The position numbers and the translations under genes are program-made. Source: Harmothoe impar (taxonomy: Eukaryota; Annelida; Polychaeta; Phyllodocida; Polynoidae). Taken from it: a stretch of 64,000 nt of DNA. The stretch's first letter is position 1. The number at the start of each line of letters is the position of its first letter. Location: assembly GCA_947462335.1 (NCBI GenBank), contig OX381717.1, positions 43,319,523-43,383,522 on the forward strand, written 5' to 3'. Shown here piece by piece: positions 9,826 through 22,300 of this stretch. A model generated the notes under the pieces. The model did no database searches. It was given only the letters and a program-made list of their open reading frames with translations, and had not been told where the DNA came from.

Positions 9826-9949
9826 CAGTCGATCCTGCCATATCCTCTCAATAGAGCATTGAGTGTTTAACGCCGTAGGCGCTCAGTAGGTATTGAGAGG
9901 ACAAGGCATACTTCCACTATGACTGCTCAATGCCCTTGTCCGCTCAATG
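9826..9949 (+). repeat. Left terminal inverted repeat of the KDZ element
   Basis: It reads CAGTCGATCCTGCCATATCC at the tip, then a 57-base hairpin segment (9844-9900) bounded by CCTCTCAATA and TATTGAGAGG with GCCGTAGGC near its centre, then two CTCAATG-type subterminal words. The right repeat matches at most positions. The nested palindrome could be a fold-back or transposase-binding structure. Confidence 0.9.
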
Positions 9950-10306
9950 CTGTAGGGCCTATATGTAGAGAAATCCCATCTCTGCTCTCCCTCCTTTCCC
10001 TTCCCCCTCGCCTTCCTCTGCTCGCCTTCCTCCTCCATTTCTCCCTCCCCCCTTCCTACTCCCCTCCCTGCTCCCCTCCCTGTCATGCCCTCTTCTCTTC
10101 ACTTTCCCCTCCTGCCTCAAGTGGTTTTAGGTCGTTGAGACCTCATCATTCGTTTCCACATAAAGTCTAGATGGCGCCACCATGTACTGGCTCTGCTGCT
10201 CCACCTTGTGAGGTAAAAGGAAACTACATTTAGTGCCGGTTTTAATCCGTTTCAATGGACTATCACGAATAGATATCTTCATTTCCTGGTCATTTATGGA
10301 CTAGGA
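9950..10306 (+). promoter_or_regulatory. Leader region of the KDZ transposase gene
   Basis: Contains a strongly pyrimidine-rich tract (about 9985-10125, CTCCCT/CCTTCC words) that may be a TATA-less promoter. A possible untranslated or alternative first exon lies at 10171-10212 (ATG at 10171, donor GTAAAA); its frame does not join the next exon, so it was not used in the coding model. Confidence 0.35.
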
Positions 10307-13300
10307 ATGGTATCCAACACATCCAACAAAAGTAGGATTGCTACTGGACGTGTTGCCCGCCGCCAGTATGTGTGCCAGAGGACAAATGGGTAAGTTCCTT
10401 CTTGATTCCAAACCCTGCACCTGGTCAGTGGACGATAATAAGGCCTAGTTACCACAAGGCCAAGGGAAAACACATGTTCATTTTCATTCATGCCCCATAT
10501 ATTTCAGGGTTGTCAACCCTCATGCATTGGCCGTGAGACTCATGCAATTTGAGTAATTTTTACTCCTTCTCATGCTCTCACACATGGGCACTAAATTATC
10601 ACGCTTTCCTGCCAATTTGACACAATTTCACCCCCAATTTTAACTCTTTTTGAGTATTGGGTGTTTTCGGGAGAGGATATCAACAGGGGAGATGTGGACC
10701 ACCACCCCCCCCCATTACACAGGGGGGGGGGGAGGGGGGCCCTTTATGTGAGGGAGGGGGGGGGGGCAAATATCTCCCTTGACCATGTCAACACTTAAAA
10801 AACACTTGTCGTTTTGTCACTATAGGGCTACTTCAAATAATAAGCAAAGACCTGTGTTATTACCATGAACATAGATCTACATTTTATCCCATATCAAAGG
10901 AGTGGTCATTTATTAATAGCGGGGGTAGATCTACCTTATGTGTCTTGTTTGGGAGTGGGAGTTTCGTCTGTATCTCGGCTTAGTAGGGGTACCTGTTTAA
11001 CCCCCCCCCCCCCCCCCCCCCCCCCAACCAATAAATGACTCGGCCCTATTTTTGCCAAAGTTTCACTCTTCATCTTTACCGGCACCAAAGGTTGACTACC
11101 CTGGACTATCATGACAAGTTATGTGGCCTTTTTTACATCTTCCTTTTTATTTTGTCCTAGAATTTGCCAGGATATATTGTGAGAGTATTAATACGGACCC
11201 CAGATGCACCTCAAACAACAGAGTAGGCCTACCACTTTAGGGGCCCTTGATGGGGGGGCCCATGTCCCATGTCGATCTCAAGAAATGCTCATGTCCCCAT
11301 GTCGATCTGAAGAAATAGCCATGTCATCATGTCGAGTTTAAGAAATGTCCCATGTCCCATGTCACTATCTATTTATTCATCATGTCCCATGTCACTAATC
11401 CCCAAAAAGGCCCATGTCGCCGTGTTAAATTTAGGGGTCTAGGGCCATACTGTAGCAGCATGTTGTGTGCACTTAGGTCTCCACCTCCAAAATAAGAATG
11501 GAACTAACCCCCAGGCCCCTCCCCCTAACTGCCCAATAAGATAAGAATTGATGTCAACAGGGGTATAAACACAAAGGGGTAGGATACAATAAATAAAACA
11601 CAAAGAGAGGTTTCTTGGCACAGCCTGTCGTATAGGGGGTGCAGAGGGGGCCCACTTCACAAAGTCACCTTTTTTCCAACTTCACCAGTTCAAGCACACT
11701 TTTTCATAAAGGGTGGGCAATGATACCGGCACTCTGTATGTAATTCCACCTATATACATATACATGTTCGTTCTAGCATCATTTCATGTGATGTAGAAAT
11801 ATTTGGTCAGGGGACAGTTCAAAGGGAATTTGCACATTGAGTGGGTATGGGTGTGTGGCTATCGGTGGGTGGGTGTGGGGAATTATGAAACATTAAGGCA
11901 AAAGACAAACATCAATCCACCCATCCCCCCAACTCGCATATAGCTTCCTAGGGTTGCGCTAGGGTTCATACTTTTTTCGCCAGATTGGCGAAAAAGGGCA
12001 GTATTTCTTTCGCCAATTCCCAATAGGATTCGCCAGACATATGACTGTTTAGTTTACAGATGTATGGTCATTTATATACTGAAGGATTGGTGCAAGTATA
12101 ATGGGGTCTATGTGGCCATATCTATTGTATAAATACACTATATTCGGAGGGTTCTTCTAAAAGCAACCTAAACACTTTAGTTACATCCATAATTAGAAAA
12201 GAAATTACAGAATTCCATGTGTATGATACTAATCACTGTATGTATTTGCAGAAAAAAATACACTCCAGTACCTTCCTCTCATTTTCCTCTTTACAATGGT
12301 ATACGACATGGCATGGTGTAGCCATTTTATTTTCGCCAGCTAGGTAATATCTGGCGAAAATTAGGGGTAATTCTACAATAAATTTTCGCCAGTTGCAACT
12401 TTCTATTGGCGAATGGCTAGCGCGAGCCTAGGCTTCACTGTTACCAATTCTAATGTAAAAACAAAGTGTTTTTTGTAATCAATAAGAAATCTTAGAATCA
12501 GAGTACCAGTAGGTAAAGGTTGGGAAAAGCAGTGAGAAAGCTTATAACAAATTGTTACATCTCTTCCCGATGTGTCTAAATTGTTAGAACCCTCTACTCG
12601 CACATAGACCTTTACACAACACTACATAGCCCTCTCCTTGTTGACCCAGGGTACGCTGGGTCTCCATCCCCACTGCCCTCACCTCGGCCCCACTGCCCCC
12701 ACCCCACTGCCCCCACTGCCCCCACCCCATCCCCACTGCCCTCACCCCATCCCCACTGCCCTCACCCCGTCCCCACTGCTCTCACCCCATCCCCACTGCC
12801 TTAATCCCGTCCCCACTGCCCTCACCCAATCCCCACTGCCCTCACCCCGTTCCCACTGCCCTCAACCCATCCCCACTGCCCTCACCCCATTCCCACTGCC
12901 CTAACCCCATCCCCACTGCCCTCACCCCATTCCCACTGCCCTCACCTGGTCCCCACTGCCCTCAATCCATGCCCACTGCCATCACCCCGTCCCCACTGCC
13001 CTCAAACCATGCCCACTGCACTCACCTGGTCCCCACTGCCCTCACCCAGTCCCCACTGCCCTCAATCCATGCCCACTACCATCACCCCGTCCCCACTGCC
13101 CTCAATCCATGCCCACTGCCATCACCCCGTCCCCACTGCCGTCACCTGGTCTCCACTGCCCTCACCTGGCCCCACTGCCCTCACCCCATCCCAACTGCCC
13201 TCATCCAGTCGCCACTGCCCTCATCCAGTCCCCACTACCCTCACCCCGGGTTGGGACTTTCAGTTGGGATTTTAGATTGGGACTTTGGGTTGGGACTTTG

Positions 13301-16300
13301 GGTTTGGACTTTGGGATGGGACTTTGGATTGGACTTTGGGTTGGGACCCTGGGTCACATGTGATGTAAGTCACACAATCAAGCTTTACTTACTCTGTGTT
13401 GGGTAAATATCCTGGCCTTTTGCCGCCTGTGATTAGTGCCTAAAGTTGTAACCAGATGTAGTGAAAAGAGTATATCTTTGAGTAAATCGTATGAATCACT
13501 CCATGTATATGAAAATAGGCCAATAAAAATGTATGTTTCTAGTTACATGCTAAAAGAAATTACCATACAACCTCTCGTATTAGCCTAACTCTCGTATCAG
13601 TCACACCTGACTTTGGGCAGATTTTATAAGCTACACCAGAGATCTGATTATGGTGAATATTAGTACTGCACCATAGTAGCAAAAACTCCTGTATAAGCCA
13701 CACCCTGACCCTGGGCCGATCCTATAAGCCGCACCCCCTATCTCACTCGCTTACTAGCTGCGGCTTATATTGGTCTTTTTTCAGTAGAACTCACTTTTCA
13801 TCCAAAAAATGCATTCAAAGGAAATGTTAGAATTCACAACAATGTTCATGATAAATCAATGTTGGCTCTATGTTGCATAAGGTTATGATACACACATTTA
13901 TATCAATATAATTATACTTGTTTCAGGAGAAGGGGAAACCTACTTCTTGTGCCTGCCATAAATCTGACGTTCACATCAACCACAAACACAGGGAAGACAA
14001 GTAAATCATCTCGGATTGTGGCTTCTACCATTCCTGTCAGCAAGGCACCTAAGCCACATCCAGCCAGCATCATTACACCTCCCGAACAACAAACAGTATC
14101 ATTCAACCCAGAAGATGCACCAACAAAGCGTACGTTATTTTGATTAATGATTCGTTTCTAAAATAGCCCTTCTCTACTATCATTCCAGTCCTACTGTAAA
14201 TTCTGGATACAGGTAAGGGAAGTGTGACCACTATATGGGCTACCTTGCCTAGATGGTACGAGGGTCCATTTTAAGCCATTTCCGGAATAAGGAATTCTAA
14301 AAACACTCATACCGTACCGTCGCGATTAAGCGCCAGGGCGCTCTTCAATTTGGCGGAGCCTTTAAACCCAATATAGGCGCTTATACGAGATCCTATTTTA
14401 GTGCTTAAGGCATATTTCGATAGCCTTGTACACCCGGCGCTTATAAAAGACCGCCGCTCTTTCGAAACCGGCGCTTTATCGCGACAGCACAGTATTACCC
14501 ACACCTAGATTTTGGAAGAATCCTATTACCCACACACACGCGGGAATTTACGCTAGCAGTAAATCAGTAGGAATTCTGCCTGTGTTATAGCTTATAACAT
14601 TCCAGGGCATCTGGCCCCATACATGTATGGCCCCAATGTCAGATAGCCCCCTATATAACCCTATTTTGATCCAATATTTATACTCGCATAATTGTGAGTA
14701 AGCAAGCAGAAAGGATATTCCCCGTGGGATTAGTTCTGATTTTAGCCACCAGGGGCACCATTACGGCTAAAAATGGAAGAAACAGGCTAAAAAAAGCTCC
14801 GGTATACAACCCATCATACGCTAAAAAATGCTTTATAGTAATTTCTTCTGCAGAATACAATAAGATAACTCTTGGTGAAAAGCTTTTATATTTAGAATAT
14901 AAAAGGAACGTTTTGAATCCTAAATTGGGGTCCTTGTTTATATGTGTTGCCATGGCAACATGATTTTCATTCCAATATTCTAGGTCGATAGTCAAAATCA
15001 CCAAAAAGTACAAAGATTTGTGTTTGGGCCAAGTGCTTGGCAAGGTGGGGAAACCTGATTTATATCACTGGAATAATTACACCTTTTTTTTTAAATTTCA
15101 GACCAAAGGAAATATCCAGAACGGAAAAAGAAAGAAGTTGAGAATTGGGAAGCTTTGCGAAAGGGAATGCTTCTATGTGCCATAGAACAGTATGGCTTAT
15201 ACTCTGAGACATGTTCTAACTGCAACCTTCCTGATTGTGCAGAATACAGATGCACAGACTGTTTTCCCAACATACTGTGTAGAAAGTGTGTCATTGATGT
15301 GCATAAATTCACAAGTCTTCATATCATAGAAACATGGATTCCGAATGTAAGGTTCTTATATTACATTTATTTAAGAAGATCTGTATAGGAATGGCCATGA
15401 TATGATTTTTTATAGAACAATTCCTTTGTTATTAAGAAGTAAGTAAAGATTTCAAAATCACACTGCCCACCTGTGCACATCCACTTGTTCTTGCACATCC
15501 ACCTGGTTACAGACACATGATTTCATGGGTAGTTTGGAACCAGGATTACCTATCTGCTATCAATTTAATCACATAGTTGCCCTGACCCTGAGTCATTTTA
15601 ATGCATCTTCCAATAAATTGCAGCTTGGGACCTTCTGTCAGGTGGAGATTCCTGAATTGAAGATGTTATATGTGCCAGAACAGCGAGTACCACAGATGAT
15701 TCTCATGGAAAAGAGTATGACTTTGATAGATGATAAAGGTTAGTTCTCTGTGTAAAAGTCAATAAAGGTTTCTGCAGTACAGGTCACACCATATACATAT
15801 CTAAGGGATGTCGCTGGCTTCTAAATGATTTTTATTTTCATTATCACTATTTTGGATTTTTAAGGCAGTTGGTGAATATTGCAGCATTGATATTCTAAAT
15901 ATCCTGATTTCAGGGAGGACTCACTACAACTGCATCATCGTGTATGGGGAGTTGTCAGGACACAGTCTAATATTTGCGCTGTTGAAGCTCGGCTTTTGGC
16001 CCACAACACCTGATAAACCTAATGTTGGTGTATCAATAAAGCTTTTGAATCTTCTACATTGCCTCACTCTTGAGTGCCACACGTCATGCACAGGGTTCAC
16101 TACAGCAGTTGACAAAGCAAACTACAATCATGGCTTACAAAAGGTAGTTACACAAGTTATGTTTGTATACATGAGAATAGAGTGTACATCATATTCATGT
16201 CCACTTTCCTTTGACAAAAAATGGTGTGTTTCAGTCTTGTGGGTCTGAAAGCTATAACAGCTATCGTATCAACAAACCAAATACATGCATCATCCACTAT

Positions 16301-19300
16301 GTAATTCCCAACGGTTGAAGCACAAGAAATCATATTTTGCAAAAGGTACAAGTTGAATTTATAGTACAGCAGCTCATTCTTCTTTCATCATGCTACTGAT
16401 ATGCATATCGTATGAACAAAATTCTCCCCCAAAGTGATAGCTCATAGAAGAAGTAGATTTCGGACCAAGGTTTCATGGTGCAGAATATAGAAAATATGAT
16501 TCGATGAAGTCACATTTTGAGATCGGTTTAACATTGAATACAAGAAATCATTTTGTCCTAGCTATTGTGAACAAAATGATGTTGTCTGCCAGGATAAATA
16601 TAAGTTTGTTCTTTGTTTTACACCATTCAGCAGTCAAAACTGTGTTCCATTCGTCATGGTGAATGTCTGCCAGAATTTAGACTCTTCTGGAATAGTCTTA
16701 AAACTGCACCCCTCTCTTTGAGGGATGATCTAAAGACTTGGATAACTGCCTGCCCAGCATGCCCCAAGGTAACATCCTATCGCAATATTGTGGTGTATTC
16801 CTGAACTTCCGTAACATGCTCTAATATTTAGTTTTCATTATTCTCAAAATATGATGGAAACATTACTGTGACACTGTATTAAAACATGCAGCTGAAGTCT
16901 TGGAGGTAATAATCAATTTTAATTGATCTTATTAATTTTCAGAACAATGAAAATGGTGGCATCATAGTGTCAATGGATGCTAATTTTGGCTTGGTCCACA
17001 AGCGGAACAGTGGTAAAACGTACAACACTTCTAGTCCACTGGATGGTATGATGTTTGCTACTCAGGATGATGTTGATGACTTTGTTCAGCAGTATTATCA
17101 GGATGAGAAGGACAACAGTGAAGTAAATTTAATTCTTCTTTTGTCATCATTATACATTACCAATGTTTAAAACCAGCTATCTTGGCATGATGAAAATTAG
17201 ATAGACAAAAATTGACAAGTTTTGGTCTGTTACTAGTTTTATTTCGCAAGTCTACTTAGGCGCTATATTGCACCAGGTCATTAAACAATTATGCAGCCAC
17301 TATACGCAGAAATTTAATCAGCATCAGTTAATATTCATACTTTCGATTCAGTATCTCACTATATGACTTTATTACAGTATAGTTTTCTCTTTTTGTCATT
17401 ATAGCAGTGCAGTCAGTTCCAAGCAGCTGATGCAATACGTGCCAAGAACAAGGCACCAAACTTGACTGTCACTGGGGTGTTTGGTTGCTCCTGTCGCCAT
17501 GAGGTTCCATTACTGTTCATGGACATTCGTCATGGAGAGAGGTAGGAAACAAACATAATTTATACTGGCAATAGACAACCTAATACAAAACAGCTTCAAA
17601 TTCATATCAAACATGCCTTTCTAGGTTGCAGTTTATAGAAGGGTGTTTGGAAATATAATACAATATTAAAGTACCCAACTAAGGCCAAAGAAAAAAAGGT
17701 TTGTTTCAGGTCACCAAAGAGGGCCGAACCTACGTTTTTTTAATGTATTTTGAAGAAATGTTCATGTTTTTACCCTTTTTTGGTCAATTTTGGGGATTCG
17801 AAAAAGTTGTAAAACCTCGCGTATAAGCCTGACTCGCGTATAAGCCTAACTCGCGTATAAGCCGGCTTTTGGCTGATGCTATAAGCCGCAGAAGGCTTCC
17901 GAATGAATCCTCGGAAAAACTCGCGTATTAGCCGCACCCCTAACTCTGCCAACCCCCAGCCCCCTCACTCACCAGCCTCTGCACTCATGAGCATCCTGTA
18001 TAAGGTGTAATATCTGTGTTTGCGGGGGGGGGGGGGGGGCGTTGTTAAGGGCGTTACTCACAATGGCAAAGTTATATTCAAAAATGACCAAGGGGTCAGT
18101 CAGTAGTAGCTAACCTAGGTCCATCATTGGTGTGTTGTATTTGTATACCACTAGTTGGGGCCACCTGTGATGATAACTCAGTGGCTCCCCCTGGAACTAA
18201 AAAGACTAAGGTGGGTTGGTCAGTAGTGACTAGCCTGACAATAATAACTAATCTAGGTTGGTAGTATAGGGAGCCAAAAAATGACTAACTAGGTTAGGCA
18301 CTAGTGACTGAGAGGTTGGGCGTATAGGGAGCCTAGGAATATCAGTGTGGTTGATAGTGTAGCAGGCAAGTATCACTCGGGGCAGCCAGAGCGTGCCTGG
18401 AGAGCGCACTGCCGCCCTTGGTAGCTCAAGTACTGTATCGAAGCGTGAGAGAAGCACTGGTTCCCTGGTGGTCAGGATTTTTTACTCCAAGCTGAGTGCC
18501 CGGGGCTCGATTTCCCATGGGATCCGGCTTTTCCACAACTCGTTACAATACTATAACTAGCAGATTGTTTATCCTTGTCATTCATACTTGTTTCTTTCAC
18601 ACTGTTTTGCAGACTGGCGTACTCAGTTTACACCTTAACTGAATTGAAGAAAAAACATGCCCACTTAAGAGCTATGTATGACATAGCTTGCGTTCTCAAC
18701 AGCCATCTCAAGGTAGTAAACTATCTTTCAATGAATTAATTTCAGCCTTTCACAATGGGACATACATACTAATGTACTACACATCTAATGATGATATGAA
18801 TGACCCATCTTAACAAAATGGGTTGGAAGTCGCACTTAAAAGAACCTAGATGTGGGCTCTTTAAGTAGTATAGGGTGTAAAATATATTATTTTGGAAAAA
18901 TGAGTTTTTGACATTTGACAAATGAATACCGTAAAACCCCACCTTTAAGACAGATTTATTTTGGGATTTATTTTCTCTACAAGATTTCTTTTTAGAATTA
19001 GGGGGTCATCTTAAAGGCGGGGTTTTTATACATTAGATTAAAGTGAAAACAATTTTTAAAGGTATTTTGTACAAGATGATTTTTTTCCAAAGTTAAGGGG
19101 TTATATTGAAATAAGCATTTTGAATATAAGAAATAAAATACTTACTCTTCCCAGAGACTTATAAAATAAAGCACATTGTATATCAGATAACAATATATTT
19201 ATTGAAAGTAAATATAGATTGCAATATCTTGCGATGCATTCATGGTAAGTCTTTGTATCTTTTTGACAATAAAATAACATTCTAGCATTATTTTTAACAG

Positions 19301-22300
19301 AAGTTTTATGTAATTTCCCACAGAAACGAAACAACAGTGAACTGCTAGAGAACATCAAGCTAGCAATTCCAACATTCCATTCATATGGTCACAAGGGATC
19401 ATGCAATGTAAGTCCTTATATCTTTGCAACGTAAATCTCACATTCAGGAAAATTATGAATATAATTTCATCGTTGTTATTATCCTTATTTTTTCATAAAA
19501 CTGTCCCTTTTAAGGAAACATGCAAGTAATAAAGGTCCTGTCCTTTTTATGAACAGCTTTGCTGAAATGGTCACTCGTTTCTTCTTTTATTTATGCAACT
19601 TTGAGATGGTCAAAACAGTTTTGACTTAAGCCCTTTTCATAATTCATGCCATCCCCTTTAATGGTTCTCTACATACTCAAAATCCACACCTTAAATTCTT
19701 GCATAGAAACGGGGGCGTGTATTAGGCTTCTATGCGAGAATTTACAGTACTGAAACAATGGATAAAAGCTTTTTGGGTGAAAAATCTAAAATGGGAATAA
19801 CTTTTGTTCTAATTGATGGATTTTCAAAATTCAAAAATCTATAGGCTGTGTCTCACGACCTTGGGCCAATGTTTTTGTCTCTGATCGGTTGCCAGCTCTG
19901 ACCGGGTGCCAGCTCTGACCGGCCTGAATAAAACGGGTTATTTAGGGCAGATGGAGATAGAATTTGGCTGAAAAGGTGAATGGATGTCATAACTCTTTAA
20001 ACTAGCCATTACTTACCCATTTTTATCATCATCTGCCCTAAATAACCCGTTTTTATTCAGGCCGGTCAGAGCTGGCACCCGGTCAGAGCTGGCACCCGGT
20101 CAGAGCTGGCACCCAGTCAGAGACAAAAACATTGGACCAAGGTCGTGAGACACAGCCTATAGATAGCTACAATGACACCGGCGTCGATTCTGGGGGAATT
20201 TGACATCGGTGGTTGTAAAATGGACACTAGCGGCCTGCTGATATCATTGCAGTGTGGGGCCCTATATGCAAAAAATTATACTAAAACATTCTGGTATATG
20301 AAGCGTTAATTTTGTCCTGGATCTCTAACTCCATTTCAACACCATAGTTCCTTGAAATGGATTCATGGTAAACCTAGACTGCTGCAGGTTCCTACTATTT
20401 ACAGGTGACAATGAATCCTAGGCGCATGACTGGTTTTGGATTGAGTGATGGCGAACAAATGGAGCGGCTGTGGTCCTACCTGAGGCCTTTCTCCAAAATA
20501 ACCAAAGAGCAGACACCTGGCCACCGGAAAGAGCTCCTCACACTTGCGCTGCTGAACTTTGGAGAACGGAAAATGGAGAATCTAGGTACTGTCAAGCCCA
20601 AATAAAAAAAGAAGGTGTGTTTCAGGTTACCCGACCCTACCTAGCAATACAGGGCAGTCCCTAGATATTTTTATTAAATTTTGGAAAAATATTCATAGTT
20701 TAGGTAATTTTGGGGCAAGTTAGGAGTCGTTCTGATAATCCACAAGTTGATGTGGTCATTGGTGAGTCGGCATTGAAGTTCGCAAGTCAATTTCTATGTA
20801 CTTTTCAGGCCAAAGTAAAAAAAAAAATCTTTAAAAAAAGAAGAAAAATTCCGACCTACCTGCCCTAGATTTTCAGACCATGTAACCTGAAAGACCTTTT
20901 ATTTTTTTTGGCCCAAAGCAAATTTTCTACGCAAAGTTTTTACGTAGATTCTGACCTTTAGTTTTGACACTAGAGGGGTCTAGGTGGGTTAAGCTTATCA
21001 CACCTGTTTTATGGCAAACTGTGGGTTCTAATCACGAAAAAGTATGGCTCCTTTTCATGAATTTCGACCACTGCATAAAGTGCTAGGCAGAGCCTAACCT
21101 CAAGCCACTGCCTGGGATGAGTCTAGGCTCTGCCTTGGTTCGCTTAAAAAACTCACTAAACACATGTATCTTTCGATTTACAGAAGTCAGCCTACTTCAA
21201 AAGCTCACGAAAGCAAAAGATGGTAAAACAACATCGGAAAAAGATCTGCATGAAGTGCTGACCTCTATCGATGGTAAGTTTTATTTTAGTATTCCTTGTT
21301 CCTTTCACCAGTGGTGTCTATATCATGTGCCCTAATCCTTCTCTGTGAAACATCTTTTTGCACATTGCCTATACTTTACCCATGGAAGGACAGTCAAAGG
21401 TTAAATAACAGGTCATGTCAGTGATACAATAGTAAGATGTAAGGCAAAATGTGGGCACAATTATTCAGTCTTATTAATGTGACACATGATACTGTACATG
21501 TTCTTCACTTTTCTGTAAATTGATATCTGCAATTTATTTTGTGTCATGGTAGTAGTAGTATACATTGTACTTCAGGCCAGTGGTGAAGCTCAGACCGCAG
21601 AGTTAGAAATAAGGTTGTACATCTTCATGCGCCTCAAAAGGAATCTTCCTCTTATTTCCACTGGAAATTTACCTTTTTTTACAAACCTGGATGTCAAAAT
21701 TTCTGTTGGGTTGGTCTGAATTTCAACATCTGCAATATCACAGTGTACCCTCAAGGTACACCAAAGTTCATACTTTAAACTGTTGTTGGTTCTAAACTGC
21801 ACATAACTCAGTGTTTTTAAACTGTTTCTTTGTAATATTACCTTTTTATTTTTACACTTAAAGTACCTGAAGACCAGGACGGGTTCATTCAACAACTAAA
21901 AGACGAAGAAGAGATCCAATTTGAGAGAGCAGCGTCAATAGTCTCTTTGTCATTTGGTATGTCATACAGTATATTAACTTCTGATACCACTTGAACATAT
22001 TCATTGCAGTGAAGAGTTTAGTTCAGCTAAACCAATGATGCGTATTAAGGGGTGTCTCTTGTGCCCTTATCCTTCAATATTACCTTTATCCTACAAACCT
22101 TTATATTTTTGTATGATAAGGTCGCTTTGTAGTAGAACAAGGGCCAATATTGTAGAATTAGGGCATGAGTAACAGCCTTTATACTACAATGCTATATGTT
22201 GTTGTAGGGTCAGGGCAGTGTTGTAGTATATGAGCTTACTGTGATACCCCTGTACAAGCCGGTGCAGCTGATAGGATCGGCCCAGAGTTGGGGTGCAGTT

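Noticed and set aside
9844..9900. The 57-bp hairpins at 9844 and 48506 as two independent tiny MITEs
   Set aside because: Homology continues on both sides to 124 bp, includes matching subterminal words, and coincides with a split LINE, so they are parts of transposon ends.
10171..10212. Coding first exon of the transposase with ATG at 10171
   Set aside because: Splicing from 10212 into the exon at about 10305 puts the reading frame out of phase with the rest of the model; kept only as possible 5' UTR.
12638..13406. Pro/Thr/His-rich open frames
   Set aside because: Products of the 21-base minisatellite in an intron of the transposase gene.
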